Shown: positions 56,348-64,000 of the stretch, piece by piece
How positions within the stretch are numbered: position 1 is the first letter of the stretch
How the letters are laid out: each line of letters opens with the position of its first letter
NCBI GenBank assembly: GCA_013339765.2
Contig: CM023448.1
Span: 109,753,118 to 109,817,117, forward strand
Origin: Haemaphysalis longicornis
Lineage: Eukaryota; Arthropoda; Arachnida; Ixodida; Ixodidae
Direction: 5' to 3'
DNA: 64,000 nucleotides
Program-made: the position numbers and the translations under genes
Notes under the pieces: model-generated
What the model was told of the DNA's origin: nothing
Database searches by the model: none
Seen by the model: only the letters and a program-made list of their open reading frames with translations

Positions 56348-57131
56348 CGTCCAGATCTAATAAAGTAGACCTAATCAAGTTCTTTGTAGAACTAATCAAG
56401 TTCTACCTACAGTCTTTGCTCATCAACTACAACGATGATGTGTACACCCAGTCTGATGGCATAGGAATTGGTTCATGTATATAGTTGGTGCTTTCTGACA
56501 TCTTGTTGGCGCAAGGCAACTGCATTTTTGAAAAATGTATTACCAGATCTGCATGTGCAGACTTTTTAGTTTGCTTTAAGCCAGGCACTGACATTGAAAG
56601 TAGCATCCCCCCCTAGTATTCAAGCATTTGAGATTGCGCACCAGGGCCTGGATTTCACCTATGAAAAACCTGTTAATGATGACATCCAATTTGTCGACAT
56701 TAACCTGCATAAAGACCGGACTGTCCCACACGTACTGGTGATATCGCACGAGAGGAGAGAAAGCACTGCTGCCATACGATTCGGAACACTCAAAGTTGGT
56801 GAAGAGAGCTATTGCCACTTCTTGCATGTCGCAAGCCATCAATAAATCTTGCGAACACAGAGTATCTGAAAGTCTTTCGTTCCAAATTGATCGCTCAACA
56901 AAAAGTGGGTTCACTAGTCACGCGCTCGTCTCTGTTACAGAAAAAATGTTAAGAACCGTGGTAAAGGCACTAACAAAGAAAAAAGATAGCAAAAAACCGA
57001 AGAAGAGGCCAGTAGTTCTGCAGTACATTGACAAAGTTTCACACAAATTAAAGAATGTTGGCACGAAGCATGACGTCCCGGTGGTTTTTTTCGGCACCGA
57101 AGAAACTAAAAATGCTGTGCAAGATGACTAA
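56348..57131 (+). pseudogene. Penelope-like element RT and linker
   Basis: Plus-strand relic of a Penelope-like (PLE) ORF. The RT begins with FYLQSLLINYNDDVYTQSDG and IGIGSC, then LVLSDILLAQGN near 56480, matching the PLE palm motif before the catalytic YVDD box. The YVDD segment itself is deleted. Homology resumes at GLDFTYEKPVNDDIQFVDIN (56655) and, after a shift, VKRAIATSCMSQAINKSCEH (56796). It continues with RVSESLSFQI, VTEKMLRTVVKAL and YIDKVSHKLKNVGTKHDVPV, the linker before the GIY-YIG endonuclease. The frame at 56796-57131 is 111 codons long. PLE proteins lack ordinary LINE endonucleases and use GIY-YIG. Deletion of the active site means no RT activity. Confidence 0.8.
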
Positions 57132-57139
57132 TCGAAATA

Positions 57140-57517
57140 GAGACGCTAGACAAACAGAATGCGGCGTTAAGCACACGAACAAGTTTGTCGCCTGCTGCTC
57201 CGGAATTGTTTAAAGGATACCTATGTCTTGCGGGAGAGCTTACATAAGACAATCTGGACTATGCGTTAATGAAAGGCTTAGAGAACACAGCAACCTGTGC
57301 AAGCAAGCTTCAGCACCATGCAGGGCACTTGGCTGCCCACTGCGCCAGACATGGTTGCTCTGCGCAATTTGAACACACTACGATCCTCTGCAGATCCACT
57401 GACATGCTCACCCGCAATATTTGGGAAGCGTTTGCGATTCGGAAGGAAAAATACTGTGTCAGTTCGCCATCGATTGCATTAACAACAACGGTAATGGCAT
57501 TACTTGACAGTGCGTAG
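57140..57517 (+). pseudogene. Penelope-like GIY-YIG endonuclease relic
   Basis: After the linker the frame reads TECGVKHTNKFVACCSGIV, a TAA, and RIPMSCGRAYI, the decayed GIY-YIG start, then CVNERLREH with the conserved Arg and Glu-type positions near 57265. Another frame (57269-57517) gives HLAAHCARHGCSAQFEHTTI and NIWEAFAIRKEKYCVSSPSI plus ALTT.VMALL. These are the usual C-terminal half with the H..C...C cluster. The internal stop and frameshift disable it. Confidence 0.75.
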
Positions 57518-57722
57518 GCCACGCATGCGCAATGGCGAATATTGTAATTGTCTTTATTTTAATCGAGAATGATTACCCCCTCCTGTCACGCCATTTGAAT
57601 GTTTGCTTATAAGCTACGTTGTTGTGATTAAAAAATCAGTTGGTAGTGAGTGCTTCGCTCGTTTATGCAATCCCTAGTCCTTCGTGCTTCGTCCAGCTTA
57701 GCGCCAGCAATGTTTCGACTCA
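57259..57722 (+). repeat. Right inverted arm of Penelope-like element
   Basis: Counterpart of 55899-56347, starting ATGCGTTAATGAAAGGC within the GIY-YIG region and ending CGCCAGCAATGTTTCGACTC after the 3' UTR. The end probably marks the element's 3' terminus. Confidence 0.75.
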
Positions 57723-57849
57723 AAAACCAACTAGCCCCGTTCCAAGCTCCGCTAGGAGTCCATCTATTCACAGCACACGGGAGTTCCTAATCGTGTACAA
57801 CATCACGGTGAACTACCTAATTATGACGAGAAATAACTGAACAAATGTT

Positions 57850-58150
57850 ATGCCCATTAGTGTCATTAGTATAGTGTCTTGCCCGGGCGCCGCCAGTTAC
57901 ACCGCTAGTTGGCCAATGCACCTCCGCAAGTACGCGCTTCTCTGCGCGTTGCCGATAATTTTGAGACACGCACACCTCAAATTAAAAATCCCGACTTGTG
58001 ACCCGTACAGCTATCCCCGTGAAATCCCGGCGCAAGCGTTGACCAACATGCCTCTGAGTGTATATTTGGCTGCGTGCCTAAATGATGACAGTTCTCGGAT
58101 TCGCACTGAAGCAACGAAAAATCCCGGGGTGTGAGCTGTTTTGCTAACAT
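57850..58150. repeat. Degenerate satellite-like units, locus 1
   Basis: Contains variants of GTTGGCCAATGCACCTC (57905), GCGTTGACCAACATGCCTCT (58035) and CGAAAAATCCCGGGGTGTGA (58117). The same motifs recur at 60650-61600. Confidence 0.5.
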
Positions 58151-60649
58151 GGTCAATGGCTCTGCCCTCGCTGCAGAATTAGCGTGTAAATATGACATAG
58201 TGGAAAGAAATCGGCGTAAGTTCAAAAAGATACCCTTTTTTCTATATAAATTCTTGGAATTCTTCAATTAGGAAAGTTGTTTGGCGCATTTGAACCTACC
58301 GTACTATGTTTTCGTGTCTTCTGGCCTCACAGGGCTAGAGCAACCTTAAAATACTATCCAACAAATAAACCTTCATTGGACATAGACAAAAGCGAAACCA
58401 GAGAACGCAAACTGTCCGCTCCTGGACTTTGCTGCTAGCAAAGCCAGAATCAGCCAATTTTCCCCACCATTCTTTTTGTGTGCGTATAAAAACAACTTGA
58501 TCTTCTGCCAGCCCAGAAGGGAACTGAGGAAGACCGGATTTTTTAAATTTCATTATGCCGCAAGCCTTAAGCTTCGACATATAAGCTGGAGCGGATTTTT
58601 GCGAGTTCTGCGAGCCACCGACACAGTACACAAGTGAGGAATAAGTAAGAGATACACTGAAACGGAGAGAATCGCTCTCCTTCATCACCACTGAATAAAT
58701 AAACTGCCAATTTTTGTAGCTACTTTAAAAGCACCGTCAAATAGCCATCTATTACGCTTGTGAAGGAATACCTTAAGCAACTCAACACGGTTGTCGTCAA
58801 TGCGCTTCTTTTCTTTGTTGTCTCATGACGCAGTTTTAGGCTGCGTTTGTAGTAGCCGGAGGCTAAAAAAACAATCTATGACCGATGAGCACCTCGAAAA
58901 GCTCCTTCTTTTCGTGGAAACGTTGAGGGACCCGTGTGGTATCGGTTCGCGAGCCGCCAACTGACCTTCATTCAACTCCCGCGAAGAGGAAGTGGACGAG
59001 GCCGCTACACGTTTTATTAACGAGTGTGGTGACGCTTGCTGGTCCTGCGTGATTATGCGCGATGTCCTCCGCCTTCACGTCATGGGGGACCGACTGAAAG
59101 GGAAAGCAAATGAGGATTCCCAGTTCCAGGTCCCGGCGATTTCGTCACACTGAAACGATTTCACGTGGTCTTGAAGCCGATGTTGTCATCGGCGCGTGCA
59201 AGAGGATAAATTCTATATCCAGCGCCACTGGCATCCCTGCCTCAGGCTGCTTGCCGTTTCGTGTTCTGGTAATATACCGTTCGTTGGTCGGGAATGGATT
59301 TTCCTTCATCTTCTATCCGTAAAGAAAAAACTAAACAACTGAGGCGGGTTCATTGATGCGTTCAAACAGCACCACGAGACAAATGGCCCATGTACGCCAC
59401 GGGTAGCGATTTCATGGCGCACGCTATGAGCACATTCTTGGAAAGCAGTTGTGCCTTCATTTGTTCTTGTTTTTTTTTGTTGTTGTTTGTTTGCTCGTTC
59501 TACACGCTCGCGCAAGGTACGCTGGTTTCCTTTTGCGGTGCCTTGAAGCAATTTGGCTCAGTTGCAAGCAGTAAAACATCGGCTTGGGGGCCACATAATG
59601 ATTCCAAAAATAACAACTGATCGGGAAGTGCGCCTCAAGCCCAAAAAATAAATTCCTAGGTACTCACCTCACCCCCTTCCCCCTCCTCATTAAACGGCGA
59701 CTCTTCAGTTAGAGATCCACTCCTAGCAACAAAGTACCAGGCATGTGGGTCGTCGCTTTGTCGGGTAATTGCTTAAACCGGCATACATTGAAACTTTTAG
59801 CCGGCAACATTGTTGCCAACTTATCAGTGGATAAAAAGACGTTTTGAGCGGTTGCTTAAAACAATTTGCTGAAAAATGCTACACAAAAGTGGTTCATCCC
59901 TCTCCCCCTCCCGCCTAGAGTGACCCTTAATGAAGAAAAACTTGATTAAAAATCCCACGCATTAGCACTTCCCCAAAATGCCATGGCGCGGATGCTGGTC
60001 GCATCATTTCGGGACGCTGAGAGCTGTTATCTAGATATATGCGGTGGCGGCTTGCTCTGTGAGTGTTATAGCCATTCTGAGAATTTCCTCCAAGTAGGAC
60101 GGGGTCGTTTACTTGATTCTGGACGCGTTCTCTTTCGAGGTAAAAAAAAATACTTGATACTAAACTGATCCCGAGTAAAGCATTGCTAAGCAATTGAAAA
60201 CTCAAACCACGGCAACATCTACGCAACATCGTAGAACGGGAGAGCGTGAGTAATGATAAGGGCCAAAACAAACTGAGTGCGTGGGGCAGCGCCGCGAGCA
60301 GTATGTCGAGATACGCCGGAGCTCGAAATGATAATAATTCATAAAGATCAAAATAAAAGAACAAGTTAAAAACCGGTATATATGTTATGCACTGTTGCGG
60401 AAAACTACCGCCCTACCGTTTCACTACGGTAAGTCAGTAAGTGCTGAGAATTTATGCGTCTTGAATAGAATTCTCATTGCCAAAAGGGACAATTAACATA
60501 CGCAAGAGTCCTTGATTTTATTTGAATGAAAATTTAAGCGTGCAAGGTAAGACGACAAAAATGCGGCTGAGCCCAGATGTGAAGGTAAGTGGACAGCGTT
60601 GGCGCCGTGTAGGCTTCGTAACAACGAAAATACTCTAAGTGATACGTGG
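58151..60649. other. No gene seen
   Basis: Mixed sequence. The minus ORFs at 58335-58691 (118 codons) and 59927-60364 (145 codons) and the plus ORF at 59110-59322 have no recognised motif. No TIRs or long tandem repeats were found. Confidence 0.4.
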
Positions 60650-61600
60650 TAACATTACGTTAGTTTTCGCAATCGCACGAAATGAATATCTCGGGTAAGC
60701 GTTGGGCAATACACCCATGGGGGTATAAGTGCTGCTCGGTGCGTTTGTAACGCTGTGTGAGTTCTGGGACTCTCCCGAAAGAAAAAAAAACCGGGGCTAA
60801 GCTTTGCCCAACAACAGTTCTGCAAGTATAGTGCTGCTGTGTGGGTGCATACACGTACCGAAAAACCCGGGGGTAACCGTCGGCCAATGCACCTCTTCGG
60901 TACTGTCATCACCCTCGTTAGTCTTAACGCTACGTAGCCCTACTTTTAGGCTTAACGACATGCCAAGCACCGTCATACTTTATGGACGTCAAGCTGCAGG
61001 TACCGGTAAGCGTCGTTAGACCTCAAAGAATAACGTTAGGCCTAAAGTCAAGCCATCGCACAGCAGCGTCCGCGGCGCGAGCATGCCGGACATGATAACG
61101 TCACACTCATTTCGCGTTAAGCTGCGGCTGCCATTTAACGGCCTTAGACCTCAGAAGGAAACGTTAGGCCTATCGTCAGGCCGACGCATACCGGTCCCTC
61201 TGCGGCGTAAAGACGTAACGGAAAATACCGGAGTTGATCGTCGGCCGATACATCTCTGCGGGTGCACGCTGTTCTGTGGATTGGTGATGACAAGTTGGGT
61301 ATTCGCACGCGTCACGAAACGAAAATTCCCGGAGTGGGTTCGAGCTGTGTATAACGCTAACGCGGTAAAATCCCCGGGGCCAGCTAGAGTTGCGAACCGA
61401 CCTCTGCATGCCGGTATGTGCTGCTCACCGCCTCGATGATGACAGCTTTAATAGGGAGTCGTAAGGAAGCAACGAAAAATCTCGGCGTGTGAGCTGTATA
61501 CCGCTAAAGCGTTTGAAATACTGCGAGTAAGCGTTGGCCGATGCACCTCGGTGGACACGCGTGGCTCTGTGCCTTGATTGTGATGATGCGTACCTCCAGA
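60650..61600. repeat. Degenerate satellite-like units, locus 2
   Basis: Repeated variants of (T)AAGCGTTGG(C/G)C(A/G)AT(G/A)CACC near 60697, 60873, 61235 and 61531. They are each preceded by ACGAAAA..CCCGG-type sequence and followed by GTGCTGCT or GTGGCTCTG. Spacings vary, so this is either an old tandem array or clustered dispersed units. The 128-bp family is interleaved at 60905-61200. Confidence 0.5.
60905..61200. repeat. 128-bp-period degenerate satellite, locus 2
   Basis: The anchor AGACCTCA..AA..AACGTTAGGCCT occurs at 61034 and 61162, exactly 128 bp apart as at 51890-52195. The same core GTTAGGCCTACGGAGT reappears in the inverted repeat at 61769-62021. Confidence 0.65.
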
Positions 61601-61768
61601 GTAGTACATACTCGTAGTGTGGTATTGGCCAGCCAAATAATCCATCACGAGAAAGCTTCGCGTTCAACCATCGTCGTCGCTAGACGGAGGGGGGGCATGA
61701 TCTTTACCACGTTTGTTTCATGCGCGCAAGTAACCAATTTATCGTAACCATGGCGCAGAGCCGACGCG

Positions 61769-62021
61769 TGCTCGCCAAGCAGCAGGTATACCGATTCGCG
61801 CCGTAGATCCCAAACCCAAACGTTAGGCCTACGGAGTACCCACCCGAGAGTTGCTGTGGGTATTCTAGGAAAGTGCAGTGTACCTCCAGACTTTTCCAAA
61901 TTCTCCAAATTACTTTTCTAGAATATACCCCCAGCAACTATCGGGTGTGCACTCCGTAGGCCTAACGTTTGGGTTTGAGGTGTACGGCGCGAATCGCGGT
62001 ACCCGCTGCTTGGCGTTCACT
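61769..62021. repeat. Long inverted repeat (~105-bp arms)
   Basis: Left arm 61769-61873 (GCCAAGCAGCAGGTATACCG onward) pairs with right arm 61913-62021 (ending CGCTGCTTGGCGTTCAC) with scattered mismatches and an unpaired spacer of about 39 bp. The arms include CCAAACGTTAGGCCTACGG. Outside the arms lie oppositely oriented fragments of repeat R. Confidence 0.8.
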
Positions 62022-62023
62022 TC

Positions 62024-62240
62024 GACCATGTCGAAACACAGCATTCGGATAGACGCCGGCTTCATAACACGAAGGACCCAGGTGCAATTCCGACCACGGG
62101 AAGGGCTTTTTTTTCCTTTCACTTGCACCCTCCATCATTAATCATCATCGTCAGAGAAAGTTGGCTTTCCTGCAGGGCGTATTGGCGTACAATGGCATCA
62201 GTGAGGACGCTAAAGCTTCGCTTTAAAACAAAACTAGAAA
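62024..62240 (+). repeat. Dispersed repeat family R, copy 2
   Basis: Direct-orientation match to 39616-39835. It shares TCGACCATGTCGAAA, GATAGACGCCGGCTTCATAA, CATCATCGTCAGAGAAAGTT and GCTTCGCTTTAAA-type ends. Confidence 0.7.
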
Positions 62241-63007
62241 AGTGTACCCTCCTGCGATATTCCAGGTTGGCTTCCTCTGGAAATTGTAACGACGGCGGAA
62301 GCAATAACCACAGCTCGCGTGCTTGAAATAATTTTTGGTGCATTAAACTAGGTTCATTCAATTATATTTGGGCTATAAATGCTTGAACACCGCAATTGTC
62401 CCACACAGGTTGCCTCATGGTTACCTTTTCGTTAAGGGCGGTCTAAGTCCGGAGTTATGGCGCTTCGGCAGTTTCAGCCACTCGACCTGTGACTTTCGTC
62501 ATGGATGGCTGAAGGCGCCATTATTAAATTTCATCGCAAATAAATCCCGCACGCAGCGAATATGGGCCTTACCGAAAAGAGAAGTCCGTAAAACCTCCTG
62601 AACTAAACTTCAAAGCTCGCCATTTCCTACATTGACGTGAAGTGTTGGAGCTGGCTGCTATAGAGCGTTAAATTATCGAGGCGTCTTTTCCGATCCCATC
62701 GCATGCTCTCTAATGCACATACATACGTTAAGGGGAAAGGATCATGAGATCCTCCTTTTGTTACGGAATCATACTCGTCCGGCGACAAGAAGAGGGCATC
62801 TGATTAGACTGCAGCTCTCATACGCATTACCCTCAAACTAACTTGCATAATGTATATTGCACTACGTTTCTTCTCAATTTCACTGACATGACAAAGTTGG
62901 CAGAATTTTTTAAAACTTGCAATAATTCCACATTTACGTTTCGATTCCCCCAAAGCGCTGTTTTGTTTTGTTTATACTAAAAAAATGTCCTTCGCAATGC
63001 TTGAAAT
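62241..63007. other. No gene seen
   Basis: No recognisable coding motif or repeat in this stretch. Confidence 0.4.
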
Positions 63008-63242
63008 GAGAGTTTTAGCAGTCCGTCTATTCCGTTGGTCACGTTGCTACCGGGTTGAACGGGACCCGTCTGCGCCTGCGCGCGCGGAAGGGCGAGGGGG
63101 AAGGGCGAGGAGGCGCGGACATGGCGAAGGCAGGCCCGCGGAACTAATCCCCCTGCCGGGACGAATGCCCGAGTGCCCAGTCGGGTCCCGGTCAACACGC
63201 TAACTGCGTACCAGACGGAACGGACGGACTGCTAAAACTCTC
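63008..63242. mobile_element. MITE with GAGAGTTTTAGC ends, copy 2
   Basis: 235 bp. Left end GAGAGTTTTAGCAGTCCGTC and right end GGACTGCTAAAACTCTC are complementary over about 17-20 bp, with extra inner pairing (CCGTCTATTCCGT with ACGGAACGGACGG). The centre is GC-rich. It shares its terminal 12-mer with the element at 41706-41872. Confidence 0.75.
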
Positions 63243-64000
63243 TAATGATTCCAGCTTTGGTTGAGCGTTTCGAAGTAATATCATAATAGCAAAATTGTAA
63301 CTCTAATATCGCAGCCGGTGTTCGACCAGCGGCTTCTTTTCGATATTTTCGTTAAGTGAAGCGAACTTCCTTCTGCGATACACCGGTTAAGAATATCCCA
63401 AATACTCACTTAGTCGCAACACCATTCCTCCATCATTTTCTCTACCGCGCACTAGGTGCCATCTTCTTAGCCGAACGGGGAGGCTATATTTCTCATGGTG
63501 GAGAAAGAAGAAAATGGGCGTGTGTGCGAGAGTTCGGCGCACGTTAAACAAAGCGCAGTTGTCTGCATTAATTCCGAGTCGTCCATAAGCGACTTCAGCC
63601 TAATCTTCTTCCTACGAAGCTGAAGGCCCTCCAACACTTCGCACGACCTCTTTCTGACATTCCCTCCTTTGGTTAGTAGCATAACCATGTATGCACCGCA
63701 CACAAATTTTACAGCCACTGAGTTATTTCATGAACGAAGACAAGCCATTTAGGAGACTCGTTTACGCCGAAGGTCTCATCCAAAAGAAAATAGCAGACAA
63801 AAATCGGCTGCAACACGTTACAAATGCTTTCGGGAGACCGTCTCGTTGCTTTAATAATGAGTGCTCCTCAGGATAGTGAATACTGGTCTATCCGCAGCTA
63901 TTCTGCTGCGCCCCACCCTCTCTTTGAATAAAACGTTTTAGAATAGGGGGCCCCTACGCTCTGGGTTCCCCAAGCGACTTGGGGCGCCGTACTGCGCATG
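63243..64000. other. No gene seen to window end
   Basis: ORFs at 63356-63547 (plus), 63467-63718 (minus) and 63691-63876 (plus) are unrecognised. A TTTGAATAAAACG near 63925 resembles a poly(A) signal for a plus-strand transcript, without an identified gene. Confidence 0.35.

Noticed and set aside
59110..59322. Possible small host gene
   Set aside because: No recognisable motif, start context or splice signals; length is within chance expectation.

Overview
The window looks like nuclear DNA of an arthropod, most probably a tick (Ixodida, metastriate hard tick). The basis is the mixture of decayed elements. It holds RTE-type LINEs ending in a GAT-rich tail, RNase H-bearing I-superfamily LINEs with CCHC ORF1 proteins, a CR1/L2-like 3' end, Ty3/gypsy pol relics, a Penelope-like element, Harbinger and IS630-type transposase relics and several small TIR elements. 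There are also many microsatellites and poly-C/poly-G runs. No bacterial-style operons, RBSs, rRNA genes or CRISPR arrays were seen. The species call is inference; the eukaryotic, repeat-rich character is directly visible.

Layout. 0-8.2 kb: tandem and dispersed repeats, an RTE 5' relic (1.9-2.8 kb), a deleted Harbinger copy (3.3-4.0 kb, minus), a CR1/L2-like 3' end (5.1-5.4 kb), a small foldback (5.9-6.0 kb) and a LINE 3' half (6.35-8.0 kb, minus). 8.2-15 kb: a Ty3/gypsy pol relic on the minus strand, running RT, RNase H, integrase. Its RT segment is duplicated as a second 1.26-kb copy 3 kb away. 15-18 kb: AT-rich sequence without recognisable genes. 18.2-20.0 kb: the best host-gene candidate, a long exon (451-codon ORF, minus) whose stop codon lies inside a perfect GTAAGT donor, with an AATAAA signal downstream. 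20-29 kb: microsatellites, a 54-bp-arm palindrome, an RTE RT relic (minus) and a second deleted Harbinger copy (plus). 29-36 kb: LINE 3' ends, an LTR-like family and an IS630/Tc1-like transposase gene with a well-supported GT-AG intron. 36-45 kb: a pogo-like MITE, another TIR element and short repeats.

45.36-51.1 kb holds the most complete element, a roughly 5.7-kb I-superfamily LINE on the minus strand. It has ORF1 with zinc knuckles, an APE endonuclease, RT, RNase H, a terminal zinc motif and a poly(A) signal, all broken by frameshifts. A local inverted-plus-tandem duplication disrupts its RT. 51.9-55.5 kb: a 128-bp-period repeat, a 91-bp tandem repeat, a (GACT)n array and a LINE 3' end capped by (TC)51. 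55.9-57.7 kb: a Penelope-like element framed by 450-bp inverted arms. 57.8-64 kb: degenerate satellite-like repeats, a 110-bp-arm inverted repeat and a MITE.

Apart from the 18-20 kb gene and perhaps the intron-bearing transposase, no ordinary cellular gene could be supported. The intact-looking pieces are selfish elements, most inactivated by frameshifts, stops or truncation. All homology calls come from motif recognition by eye. Identities and boundaries are estimates.
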